This document shows positions 30,693 through 40,006 of a DNA stretch of 64,000 nt, one piece after another. The stretch is taken from the NCBI RefSeq assembly GCF_000210295.1, contig NC_026743.1:3100001-3164000 (forward strand), written 5' to 3'. The position numbers were made by a program, and so were the translations under genes. The stretch is from Trypanosoma brucei gambiense DAL972 (taxonomy: Eukaryota; Euglenozoa; Kinetoplastea; Trypanosomatida; Trypanosomatidae). Position 1 is the stretch's first letter, and the number at the start of each line of letters is the position of its first letter. The notes beneath the pieces were generated by a model, which saw only the letters and a program-made list of their open reading frames with translations, did not search any database and was not told the DNA's origin.

Positions 30693-31541
30693 CTAGTGTA
30701 CCATCATCAACCCACGTCCCCCAATGTTTTCCTTTACGGCGTGAATGTGGTCAATAATTCGATTGTCTGCCGTCCTGCAGATATATACGACAAGGCGGTT
30801 GTGTATCCCATGCGTATTGAGCAGCCGCCGCATCATCTTTGGACTCCATTCGAACTCTGTTCTTCCGTCATACGAACAAGGTTCAATGACATTGATTGTA
30901 GAGTCCCCCTGAAAGTATTTCAATTCCACCGCGAAGGCACGGTCGTTATGAAAGTCACGAAACCCAGCCACGAGACCGTGGTCGTGCATTACCCGCGCGC
31001 ATCCTCGTGTTTCAATGGTGGACGGTACGACAACGAACCGCTTCCGTTGCTCCGTTGCCTCCCGAATCCGATGACAGAAGTCATATATTGGAGTATACAA
31101 GTTCTCCTCCCGCCTGCGCGGCACGCGCTTTTCTATCTGGACTCGGTCGTCATCCTGGACGCTCGGTTTGTCGTACGTCCCGTAGTATAACGCATGGTCC
31201 CCCTTATGCTGAAAGAAAAGCCTCGTGATAGGATCAGCAGGGAGGTCGCGCCGGCGCTCTACTCCCGGTAAATCAACGAGTGGGGTTTGTGGTACAGCTT
31301 CATGGGAACTGACTGCCTCATTGCGTTGCAGTCGCGCCTGCATTGGCATTCGCTCCTCCTCCAGCAGCGCGTTCAACTGCTGGCGGAGCAATCTCTCATC
31401 CCGTTTGACATCGTTGGCAACAGCGAAGAGGCTCCCTTCTCGCTCTCGCTTCCCATGCAGAAGACGATGCCCCTGCGCCGCACCTAAAGGGGGCACCGCC
31501 CCGTAAACCTTCGCCAGAGAAAGAAGCGACTGGCGGAGCAT
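30693..31541 (-). CDS. Mitochondrial small ribosomal subunit protein uS8m, 282 aa
   Basis: uS8 binds the central domain of small-subunit rRNA and helps its early assembly; here it would act on the 9S rRNA of the mitochondrial ribosome. Residues ~150-282 align with bacterial S8 from end to end: DFCHRIREATEQRKRFVVVP for the DMLTRIRNG start, then ELKYFQGDSTINVIEP for ELTLKYFQGKAVVESIQ, and GGRGLMMVH for GGEIICYVA. The first ~30 residues (MLRQSLLSLAKVYGAV) look like a mitochondrial import signal. Residues 30-150 form a charged extension absent from bacteria, common in kinetoplastid mitoribosomal proteins. The cytosolic uS8 is about 130 residues and lacks such an extension, so a mitochondrial role is favoured. 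Confidence 0.85.
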   Translation of the reverse strand: MLRQSLLSLAKVYGAVPPLGAAQGHRLLHGKREREGSLFAVANDVKRDERLLRQQLNALLEEERMPMQARLQRNEAVSSHEAVPQTPLVDLPGVERRRDLPADPITRLFFQHKGDHALYYGTYDKPSVQDDDRVQIEKRVPRRREENLYTPIYDFCHRIREATEQRKRFVVVPSTIETRGCARVMHDHGLVAGFRDFHNDRAFAVELKYFQGDSTINVIEPCSYDGRTEFEWSPKMMRRLLNTHGIHNRLVVYICRTADNRIIDHIHAVKENIGGRGLMMVH

Positions 31542-32167
31542 TCTAAACAGCTAATCCACTTCCTCAAGGTCCGCAGGTACACTTCGAAACCCTACCACTT
31601 ACCTATTTCACAACAAAGATACGTCCCCCTCTTCGGCGTGCACCTTCCAAGGCGAAAGCGCCCCTATCTGTATCTCTTATTTACCAGCTCTCACCTTTCG
31701 CCGTGCCACCGCGAATGAAATTGTAGGAAGGTTTTACAACTCGAAGAAAGTGGTGCACTGGCCGGCAAGAAAATTTGAATAAACCACTGGGGTTTTCTAG
31801 TGAACCGTACCGTAATTCCGTCCACAGAGTTAAACCCTGTCAAGCGGCGAAAAGTGAGGAACTGGTATCGAAAAAGGAAGAAGAGTAAAAACAAGTACAA
31901 GCACTAGGTAAGGTGGTCAACGGGTAAACCCCTAGGTGTACTTTCACCCAAACAGTTGTTACCTATGCATTTATTTTCCTCTTAATGTGGCACCAACGCG
32001 TTAGCAATCGTCCATCCTTTACACAAAAAAATATTATAAACGCATCACAGTTGGTGTTAACCGAGGGCATCGTTTGAATCGAATACCCTGCATTTAATGA
32101 AGGAATGCATCCATTTTGGGTTCACTTGCAGTCACAACTTCCCAAAAAGAGACGAGCGGTATCGTAG
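31542..32167. other. Intergenic spacer, 0.63 kb
   Basis: A plus-strand purine run at about 31865-31893 (pyrimidine on the coding strand) is the likely acceptor tract of the uS8m gene. The remainder is the presumed 3' UTR of the RPB5-like gene. No gene seen. Confidence 0.55.
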
Positions 32168-33067
32168 CTAAATAACATGTCGATACATTTCGTACGTTGA
32201 GCCTTCATCGGTCCTACGCTCGATCCGTATGATGCTTCCGCGGGGAAGGTCCAAATACTCAACCATTGGGTCGTCGTTAAGTATACGCGGAAGTTGCGTA
32301 ATCATCAGCTTCCTTTGCTCCAGGAACGCCCGGACTTCAACATCCGTCATCGGCACGTGTTTCGGCACCGATTGGTGCCTTGATATGTTGTATGCGAGCT
32401 CATCCTCCTCGAATACCTGAATCCGAATAACCTGCCCTGTTGTACCGGGATGGAGGCCGCCTCCCGCTTCACGGATACTTCGCCGACCTCCGCGAACCTT
32501 AGACCCAACCACAACGATCATAGAACTGGCATTTCTCCGTTGTGCCACCTCTCGAAGGTTATTTAGGACATCCACGCCAAGTGATTGAACAAAGAACGCA
32601 CACAGAATTGTTTCGTTCTTTTTTCGACTAGAAGGCTCGGCTGTGGGGCCCCTTCCATCCACCTCATCTTCCGTTTTGCAACTGATTGCCCCACCCCCGA
32701 AACCGATTCGAGAGGATGACCCCTTACACACAAGCTCCAGCGAAGAGTAAAGGAAATCTTGTGAAGCATCACGGAGCGCTTTTGTACGCTTCGATTTCGA
32801 CGGATCCTTTCCCGGCCTCCCTTCCTGCTTCGCCTCCTCTTCTTCTTCAGCGGTCGTCTGCCGGTGACGTTGTAAATAAGAAGAGCATCTTTGGGTAAAC
32901 CACTGGTAATTCAGGCCATCCGTTATATCGTACAACCTTGAATCGCGGATTGCATTGGCAACATCGGACGGATGACTTACGACAAAACCACGGTCAATGG
33001 CCATTTGAATTACAGTATTGAATGCGCGGTACAACCGTATCATCTTGAAACTTTTGACGGAATCCAT
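32168..33067 (-). CDS. RNA polymerase subunit RPB5, divergent long paralogue (probable RPB5z), 299 aa
   Basis: RPB5 is a jaw subunit shared by eukaryotic RNA polymerases. The C-terminal assembly domain (about residues 215-299) is clear: VFEEDELAYNISRHQSVPKH, then LPRILNDDPMVEYLDLPRGS and a final RIERRT. The N-terminal jaw part is recognisable (MIRLYRAFNTVIQMAIDRGF) but diverged and carries a charged, low-complexity insert near residues 70-155 that other RPB5 proteins lack. Trypanosomes have two RPB5 genes, and the divergent isoform RPB5z is known from RNA polymerase I, which in T. brucei also transcribes surface-antigen genes. I assign this longer copy to RPB5z by divergence; the assignment could be reversed. 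It lies ~400 bp downstream of the standard RPB5 copy. Confidence 0.85.
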   Translation of the reverse strand: MDSVKSFKMIRLYRAFNTVIQMAIDRGFVVSHPSDVANAIRDSRLYDITDGLNYQWFTQRCSSYLQRHRQTTAEEEEEAKQEGRPGKDPSKSKRTKALRDASQDFLYSSLELVCKGSSSRIGFGGGAISCKTEDEVDGRGPTAEPSSRKKNETILCAFFVQSLGVDVLNNLREVAQRRNASSMIVVVGSKVRGGRRSIREAGGGLHPGTTGQVIRIQVFEEDELAYNISRHQSVPKHVPMTDVEVRAFLEQRKLMITQLPRILNDDPMVEYLDLPRGSIIRIERRTDEGSTYEMYRHVI

Positions 33068-33463
33068 ATTGTATCGTGCTGGAGAACTAAACGAGGGAGG
33101 GTATAGTTGCTAATGGGGGTATGCTTGTTCCGTGTTGTACTGCTTTGTCTGGACTATTAAACGGAAGAGCCTATATTTTAATGCGCCACCCTGCGTGCAC
33201 ATAATAAAAGGGCAGGCAGCGAGAATGAAATGGTAAAGAAAGATGTATAAGTAAGAAATTTTCGCTATTCGGCAACGTAACAGTATGTGGTGAGTTCTGA
33301 CACAACAAAGGCATTAGAAAACTTGTTGCGCCATGCACACCTTGTTATAAATGGGTAGAAATAATACTGTCATATATATATATATATTTGTGGTTTCGTT
33401 AAGGGCTTGTGCCAGAACGAAACAGTCGCAGCCGTGGAAAGCACAAAGGATACCGCGTGACCC
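33068..33463. other. Spacer between the two RPB5 genes
   Basis: 0.4 kb with an (AT)n tract at about 33372-33387. It must hold the 3' UTR of the upstream RPB5 and the acceptor of the downstream copy. No further gene seen. Confidence 0.6.
33372..33387. repeat. AT-dinucleotide microsatellite
   Basis: Eight alternating AT units, directly readable. Confidence 0.85.
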
Positions 33464-34123
33464 CTACACTACCTGTCGGTACGTAACGTAGAAACCGGCC
33501 GATACGCTCTTCCGCTCGATTCGTACGACACGACCGCGCTCCAGCCCCAAGTAAGCTGCCACAGGATCAGTTGAGAGAATACGTGGTAGCATGTTTAGCT
33601 CCAATGAATGAGCCTCAAGCATCTCCTTGACCTCCTCGTCCTCTAGCTGTGTATGTTTGGGTACCAATTCGTGATGAGTGATATTCACCACAAGGTCATC
33701 CTCGTCGAACAGCTGAACCTTTTGACCAGTGCCGCTACGGTTGATGCAATCCACATAACGCTTAACTGTAGCATTTACCTTCCCATGTGTTACGATGATT
33801 ACGCGTTCGCAATTCGCATCCATCGCTGTTTGGCAGTACCCCTTCATCCCCTCCATTCCTAGTTCAGAAGCAAAGAACACCATGGCCCGACTGCGGTGCG
33901 TGCCACCGACACGTTCACACGGTACCGTCATGCGCTCACGGTAAATCCTCTTCCCCTCTCTGTCTACATATTGCTCACAGAACTGTCCAACCGTCTCCGG
34001 GATGATGCTGCTCGGGACTTGATACTTCCGGTCCCTCATCATCTCCCCCACCGTCCTCATCACCCGAAACATACGATCATAGACAAGCTCCTCTTGGCCG
34101 ATGGCGTAGCTTTCACTGCTCAT
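33464..34123 (-). CDS. RPB5: RNA polymerase subunit RPB5, standard form, 219 aa
   Basis: Length matches RPB5 of yeast and human (210-215 residues). The N-terminal jaw domain begins YDRMFRVMRTVGEMMRDRKY, the middle has the family strand MVFFASELGMEGMK, and the C-terminal assembly domain reads LFDEDDLVVNITHHELVPKH, then LPRILSTDPVAAYLGLERG and a final VTYRQVV. These match the archaeal RpoH/RPB5 core closely. It is the likely subunit of RNA polymerases II and III. It shares the same assembly-domain plan with the neighbouring longer copy, so the pair probably arose by tandem duplication followed by divergence of the downstream copy. Pyrimidine-rich sequence with AG lies just upstream of the ATG. 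Confidence 0.93.
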   Translation of the reverse strand: MSSESYAIGQEELVYDRMFRVMRTVGEMMRDRKYQVPSSIIPETVGQFCEQYVDREGKRIYRERMTVPCERVGGTHRSRAMVFFASELGMEGMKGYCQTAMDANCERVIIVTHGKVNATVKRYVDCINRSGTGQKVQLFDEDDLVVNITHHELVPKHTQLEDEEVKEMLEAHSLELNMLPRILSTDPVAAYLGLERGRVVRIERKSVSAGFYVTYRQVV

Positions 34124-35389
34124 TGTATGTCGTCGCTGGTTTCCCCTATCCTACCTACAGATTGCATTAGCGTAACGAAAAGCCAACAACAGAAAATGAG
34201 ACGGAAAGTCAACCAAACATCTTGTCAAAATAAAAGGCAATGATCACCACAGGACAAAGGAGCACTCAGCTGCAAAGTACGGAAACCTGAAGGGGATAAG
34301 CAAACCAGTGAAAAGGTGCAATGAAATTGCGCTTAGCCTACCGGTAGCCCACCGTGCACACATATAAGTAAACAAATGAACAAACACAGAAAAAGCTGTG
34401 TTATATTGACTCTATCGCTCTGGATAAGATTTCATCCCACTCTATAGGTAAATAAAAAACGTTGCACCACGACTCTTAGGTGGGCTTACTTACACAGCCT
34501 TAAAGCAGCAGGAGGCACTCATCTGGAATAAAAAGGGGTAAAAGATCACGTGCCAGCAGAAACCTTAACAATCTGCTCGCTGCATAACAATCACTTACAA
34601 CCATGGAAAAGGGGGGATAAAAACTTAAAACCACAACACGTTTCTGCTCCCATGTGCGTACAAAGAAACAGACAGGGTGGAAGCAGGAGTGTTTGTACCA
34701 AGGTCTTTGCATCACGGAGGAAAACTACTTCCGTTGATAAATACAGAAATGAGTAAACTTAAAAAAAAACAGAGAAGGACAGAAAAGGAAGAGGAAGATA
34801 GGAAAGGAGCCACATTCAAAAACAACATTCACACTGGTGCGGCTGGCTGGACACGGCACGACAGCACAGAGAAATCAAAAGGGCTTCTGAGTACTAAATA
34901 AGGTTAAGAAAAGTTGTAAACTAAGGACAAAGCTAGGTTTTTAAATAATTGGCTCCCTTCCCCACGCACACAAACACACCCGTCTGCAAGTAAAAACTAA
35001 AAAAGGAGCGGGTTGAAGGCTGGCGGCGGCTACCACTGGCCCCTTCCTCCCGCCTTTTGTATTTTCCTTCAGTAAGTGCCTCTGATATGATTACATCTAC
35101 TGAAATTCGGCAGGCAATTCATCACAAATCTGTAATTTTATTCGTTATGTTAGCAGCGGCTCCAGCTACTCGTCGGCGTCTGCAAATGTGAGCGGGCATT
35201 GTCGACTGCAGTCACCGGCACAAATTATTCACTGCCAAAGTATCTGTGCAGCATACGTTAGGTCTCCAGTTCCTGACAACGACAGAGGTAGCTATTTAAA
35301 TATTACAACCTCACACTACGCCCCTTTCCCTCTTCTCCACATATACCTATCAGCGGCCGGTATTTACCGCGGCTTTTCGTTGAGTCGTT
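34124..35389. other. Intergenic spacer, 1.27 kb
   Basis: 5' UTR of RPB5 and a long presumed 3' UTR of the LysM/PDZ gene. A-rich runs occur near 34760-34800. Reading frames here are short and carry no motif. No gene seen. Confidence 0.6.
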
Positions 35390-38300
35390 CTATCTGCAAC
35401 CGTCACTGCGTGGGATCCGATACGCGGCAATTGCTTTATTTCTTTTTCGCACCGTCACAAATACATGCGAAGCAAGTCCACTGGACAACACACTGCGAAC
35501 ATCCCTGATTGTGCGAACACGTTTTCCATCTACCTCCATAATAATATCACCCCGCTCAATACCGGAGGCAGAAGCTTCTGCCGTTTGCGCCTCAACGGTA
35601 AGTCGTTCAGGGGAGATAACTAGCCCTATGGGTATCCACTCCGGCATCATTGGCTCTCCTGTTTTGAGCCTGATTTCGCACGAGGGTGATTGCGAGCGGG
35701 CACCTGTGCTGCAAGGATTGGCTGAAGTGAAACGTAATTGGTTGTTCAGACTTCTAGAGCGCTGCGGGTACTTGGTCATTCCACCACGCTGAGTCTTTTC
35801 AGGAGATGAAACACGGCCTTCGGATGATACCCTCCTCAACCTCGATCCCGCAGACGGTGCTCGCTGATTTGCGCGACCTTGCCTTCCATACTCATCCTTT
35901 TGCTTTCCCTCCTCACTTGTTCGATTAGTTACCGGTGCGGATGCCACGGGCGTCATTTTTCTCCCTCTCCCCCCTGTTACAACAGCAGGAGATACCATTT
36001 TCCCCTCTCTGGTCGCCGATGGATCCCTTCGAGGTACGCTTTTGGAAATGGACCGCGGCGCTGCACCTGGCTGTGACTGGGTTCCACTGTTCCTCTTCAG
36101 TTCCTGTAACCGTGCTCGCAGATCACTCACCTGTGGTCGAGATCTCTTCTCCGCAACCACATCCTGCGATCTATTGCTGCCTCCCGTTGTCGGTAGTCTC
36201 TGCGCTTCCCCACGGGAGGGATTCTTCAGTTGCATGTAAAGGGTCTTCGGTTGCTTAACCGCTTGGTGACCCTTCACTCGTGCATAGAACCGCCACTTGG
36301 CGAAAAAACGAAGCAGCAAAAACTTCATGACTGCACGTGTCATAACACGGACCGCAGTTTCTATGAACGGAGGAATTGAGCGCGCCGTGCTACTCCGCGG
36401 AGCAGTACGAGCACTAGGTGACCCGCCCTCGCTCCACGGCGTAAAATGCCAGCGGCGCTCCTTGTTGGACTCGCTACGAGATAGTAGAGAGGGTGAACGT
36501 GATTCAACACGTGCGAGGGTTCGTTCACTACACGGTTTCTTGGGGGGAAAACTTTCAGACGGTTGCTCACCGGCCCCTGGTATGTGGTCCTGGTACGAGC
36601 TGTAACGCGTTCCGTCCTTTCCACGCCAAGTTGTGGTAAGCTGTTGGTCCAGAGTACGATTCGTAGCGCGCACCACTGAATGAGGGCTGCTTCGTTGAGA
36701 GGAATTAAAACTACCAATATCAGCAGAGGCTACAAGCAGTGCTGGGACGTTAATGCTGCAACTCAATGGTAGAAGTTCTGTGTCACCATAACGGTCAAGG
36801 TGAGAATTGCTTTGCCGCAGCTCGCGGACGCTGACACCTAGTTTCATAGCTACGGCTCTCAAATTCATTTCTTGTTTGACACGGCGTGATGGGGGTGTTT
36901 GACTTCGTAGGGACGGCGACATGCTAAGTGTTTCTGTGAGGGGCCCATACCGTGGGATGTGGAGCCTGGCAGACTGGGGCAGGGGCATGTCGACGTCAAA
37001 CGTGGCGAGGTGCGGATTTGAAGCGATAAGCAACTCGAGCGGAACGTCGTGCAGAAGCGCGATATGGGTAAGTGTTGCTGGCTCGTTGTCTGGCGTAAGT
37101 GAATCTTCGTGAGAAGGAAGAAAAAATTCCTGCTGTTGTCTCCAATCGATACCAGCTATATCACTACACTCATCCTCTCCTTCAAGTGGATTACTACCTC
37201 CACCATCGACAAAGAGCTGAGCACTCGTGTTCGGCCCCCGTGGCGTTGCACAACATTCCTCTTTGCTCAATAAATCATTTAGTGGTGCAGTGGTCACCAC
37301 ATTGTTTTCGTCGATACGATCGTGCAAACCTCCCGCTCCATGCGCAGCAGCACAGTCAAATCGGACGGCGGTCGGTTTGTCATGGTTGAGGCAACGCTTG
37401 TGAATTTTGAGCACTTGAGGGAAGTCAAATACAGCAATAAGAGCATTTATTTCATCCTCCAATAGATAGCGGTCGTGCACCAACCCAAAAACAATACTGT
37501 TATCCTCGTGGGAAAATTCAACGTCCTTCACACACTCCCTCGATAATTCAAAAAGTGCAGTGACTTCGGACGAAAATGTCTGAATAATATCATCTTCAAA
37601 TCTGCTAACTGTTATATCCCAGTCAGTACCAGAAAATGTCTTTTTGTGCCGCGTTGTGAGGAGCTGCAGGGCATCCTGTTGACTGGCGTACGGTCGCCGT
37701 TGTGGAGGTTGAGGGGGCAGTTGGGAGAGCCATTCCCGGTTAATGCTCTGCTCTTGCGGCAGAACGGAGGTTTGTTTTTTCGTTACATCGCATGATTCTT
37801 GCGGCTGTGAGGAAGAAAACAGTGAAATGGGGAGTAAATCCTCAGAGAAGCTATTTGGCTGAAGTGACGGTGAGTTACTGATGTCATCCCCCTGGTTCGG
37901 TAAGGGGCCAGCACCGTGTGCCTGCGACGCATCGTCGGCATCATGACTTTCCACCCCCAAATTCGCTACGGAATTACCGGGTGCAGCATCTGAACTAGCC
38001 AAATTCAGTCGTGCCTGAAACAGTGTCGGCCCCTCCCCGCCTGTACCAAGAACCTCACTTTCTCTCTCAGGTGGTTGCTGCGGCCACCGCACCGTGTGCC
38101 CAACAGGATCATAATGAAATGCCTCGTTAGGACTAGGTGGACCAGAAGAAGGCGCCTCCTCTTCCCTCAACGTGATTGGAAAGGTTGAAAGAGTGGACTC
38201 GTCATTTATATCGTTGTACCTCTGTAATTTATTCCCGTTCCAAATGTCGTTCCCATGGGTATTCAGAGGGGCGTCATCTAGTTCACAGTGGCCATTATTG

Positions 38301-39436
38301 GCATCTTTTACGGCTGGGGAGCTGGCAAAGCCAGCACCACCAGACTCCAGTTCCTCCTCCAATCGAGTATATTGGGCAAGCAAGCCCGAGAACTCACATT
38401 GCCGTAGAAGCAGCTCGGCTCTGGCGTCATCTACAGAGGCAGGAAGTCGAATGTGAAACTGCACCCGCTGCACAGCACCGCTCCCACATTCTGTGCCAAC
38501 GTCGAGAGCGCGTATGTTCCAAACAGAGTGGGCGTTGATGCCAAACGCCTCACCTACATCCTTCGCAAAGATATCCTTCCACGTGCAGTGCGTTCCATCA
38601 ATATCGTCAACTATCGCGTTCTCTTCGAGCAGCAGGCCCTGCCAGAGAGGTCCGCGGAATGATTTGCTAAGTACGGCAACACGGAACTTCCCTGTTGTAC
38701 TACGGTAACCGTTGCTCTCTTCCTTCATTGTGCTTAATCCCTTTTCATTGCGGTGAGGCAAGTTAATTGCGCCATCTTCGTGACATATAAGATAATTTGT
38801 AACTATATGATCCTGCGTTTGTCTACAAAGTTCTGAGTGCTCCAGTAAGGGTTCCGCGGAAAACTCGTCTGAGGGCAATTTGACGGCTCGTGGAGCCACG
38901 TCCTCCCCACCTTGGGTAGAAAAGGTCAAAACGGGCGTAACAGAGAGGGTCGAGGCAACTGTAAACACCACATCTAGAAGTTCTTTTACTGCAGCGTGGG
39001 CCCGCTCCGTTATAACACGTCGCCCAGTAGAGCTATCGCCCAGTAAGCCGACGTGCTTCACACTACCGAGCGTGGAGTTTACGCGCCGGACGCGCTCCCG
39101 CAGAAGCTGGGATTTACGCACAAACAACGCGGTATCAACTATCCTCGGTAAAGCGTAACCGTTAATGTCGTTGAATTCATTTGCAGCGTTACATTGAGGA
39201 GACTTTAAGCTTCCACCTGAAGCCGTCTCATTAACACTACACAATTGCTCTAGTAAAACTCGTGAATGTTCGCGCAACAGCATGCAAACGGCGGCAAGTT
39301 TCTTCTCCATGGGCAAATGTGGTGTTGTTGACGTCTCAGAGTCGCCCGTTTGTCCTCCCGCAGCCACAGCACGTAGATCTGCGTTTGTAAGTACCTCCTG
39401 GAGTATTTGAATAGCTTCGTTGCATGATTGATCCAT
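35390..39436 (-). CDS. Large protein with two LysM-like motifs and a C-terminal PDZ domain, 1348 aa
   Basis: No overall function recognised. The first ATG is at 39436 (an upstream in-frame GTG at 39448 is ignored). Readable parts: two copies of a similar ~85-residue domain at about residues 275-360 and 600-685, sharing a DV/EV-x-AF/LF ... V-x-x-VxF ... E/DI-x-x-L ... FP/EF plan; I recall this plan from other trypanosomatid proteins but cannot name it. LysM-like motifs lie at about 788-830 (LTHIALLHDVPLELLIASNP, ending ARLHIP) and 857-900 (LRAVAMKLGVSVRELRQSNS). A basic-hydrophobic helix ending FFAKWRFYARV is near 1030-1055. The PDZ domain is at about 1265-1335 (ASGIERGDIIMEVDGKRVRT). The linkers are disordered. 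LysM usually binds N-acetylglucosamine polymers in bacteria and plants; its role here is unknown. Confidence 0.8.
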   Translation of the reverse strand: MDQSCNEAIQILQEVLTNADLRAVAAGGQTGDSETSTTPHLPMEKKLAAVCMLLREHSRVLLEQLCSVNETASGGSLKSPQCNAANEFNDINGYALPRIVDTALFVRKSQLLRERVRRVNSTLGSVKHVGLLGDSSTGRRVITERAHAAVKELLDVVFTVASTLSVTPVLTFSTQGGEDVAPRAVKLPSDEFSAEPLLEHSELCRQTQDHIVTNYLICHEDGAINLPHRNEKGLSTMKEESNGYRSTTGKFRVAVLSKSFRGPLWQGLLLEENAIVDDIDGTHCTWKDIFAKDVGEAFGINAHSVWNIRALDVGTECGSGAVQRVQFHIRLPASVDDARAELLLRQCEFSGLLAQYTRLEEELESGGAGFASSPAVKDANNGHCELDDAPLNTHGNDIWNGNKLQRYNDINDESTLSTFPITLREEEAPSSGPPSPNEAFHYDPVGHTVRWPQQPPERESEVLGTGGEGPTLFQARLNLASSDAAPGNSVANLGVESHDADDASQAHGAGPLPNQGDDISNSPSLQPNSFSEDLLPISLFSSSQPQESCDVTKKQTSVLPQEQSINREWLSQLPPQPPQRRPYASQQDALQLLTTRHKKTFSGTDWDITVSRFEDDIIQTFSSEVTALFELSRECVKDVEFSHEDNSIVFGLVHDRYLLEDEINALIAVFDFPQVLKIHKRCLNHDKPTAVRFDCAAAHGAGGLHDRIDENNVVTTAPLNDLLSKEECCATPRGPNTSAQLFVDGGGSNPLEGEDECSDIAGIDWRQQQEFFLPSHEDSLTPDNEPATLTHIALLHDVPLELLIASNPHLATFDVDMPLPQSARLHIPRYGPLTETLSMSPSLRSQTPPSRRVKQEMNLRAVAMKLGVSVRELRQSNSHLDRYGDTELLPLSCSINVPALLVASADIGSFNSSQRSSPHSVVRATNRTLDQQLTTTWRGKDGTRYSSYQDHIPGAGEQPSESFPPKKPCSERTLARVESRSPSLLSRSESNKERRWHFTPWSEGGSPSARTAPRSSTARSIPPFIETAVRVMTRAVMKFLLLRFFAKWRFYARVKGHQAVKQPKTLYMQLKNPSRGEAQRLPTTGGSNRSQDVVAEKRSRPQVSDLRARLQELKRNSGTQSQPGAAPRSISKSVPRRDPSATREGKMVSPAVVTGGRGRKMTPVASAPVTNRTSEEGKQKDEYGRQGRANQRAPSAGSRLRRVSSEGRVSSPEKTQRGGMTKYPQRSRSLNNQLRFTSANPCSTGARSQSPSCEIRLKTGEPMMPEWIPIGLVISPERLTVEAQTAEASASGIERGDIIMEVDGKRVRTIRDVRSVLSSGLASHVFVTVRKRNKAIAAYRIPRSDGCR

Positions 39437-39718
39437 TGCGCGACACACAGAGCTTAACAGAGCGCTCTTACACTAACCTTCCTTGAAGGTTTTCGTTTAG
39501 CTATCAACAAAAGGTATACACACAAAATGAAATGAGGGGAATGATGTTCAACAGCATATCATACAACAAATGCACTCAGCAGGGGGAAAAAAATTATGCA
39601 TGTGTTAAGAAGCTCGGGGAAATGTACACACATACATATGCGTAAAAGTAAAGCCTCCACAGTAGACAACTCGTTTGAGATACCCAAAATCCAAACCAAG
39701 AACAGTTTCTTTGCGCCC

Positions 39719-40006
39719 TTAATGAGTGTTAACATCCATTTTCTCCTGTTCTTGCACGCGTAGTTGGCTCCAAGGAATTGCACCCAACTCCAGCCGCTTG
39801 CGTTCCACGAGAGCCATCACATCAGCAGGTGTCAAGCAGGCGTCATCTTTATATCGCTTCCTGTCAGCCGCCAACTCCCCGCTCTTCTTTTTGTGAGAAA
39901 GTCCGGCAAGGTGCTGTTGGGCCGTGCGGCTGTCGCTGCAGTATATATTGCAGCAAGGGCAATAATACGCACCTGTTGTGCGCCCAGAACCTTGCGCCTG
40001 GAGCAT
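39719..40006 (-). CDS. Small U1-type C2H2 zinc-finger protein, 95 aa
   Basis: The ATG at 40006 gives a 95-residue protein; a GTG eight codons upstream is a less likely start. Residues 14-42 hold one zinc finger with spacing C-x2-C-x12-H-x5-H (YYCPCCNIYC, then QQHLAGLSHKKK), the U1C/matrin type found in RNA-processing proteins. The rest is charged and helical with a tryptophan near the end. Such single-finger proteins often belong to spliceosomal snRNPs or dsRNA-binding complexes; nothing here says which. It is a separate gene with its own strong pyrimidine tracts upstream (A-rich plus-strand runs at about 40401-40455). Confidence 0.8.
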   Translation of the reverse strand: MLQAQGSGRTTGAYYCPCCNIYCSDSRTAQQHLAGLSHKKKSGELAADRKRYKDDACLTPADVMALVERKRLELGAIPWSQLRVQEQEKMDVNTH

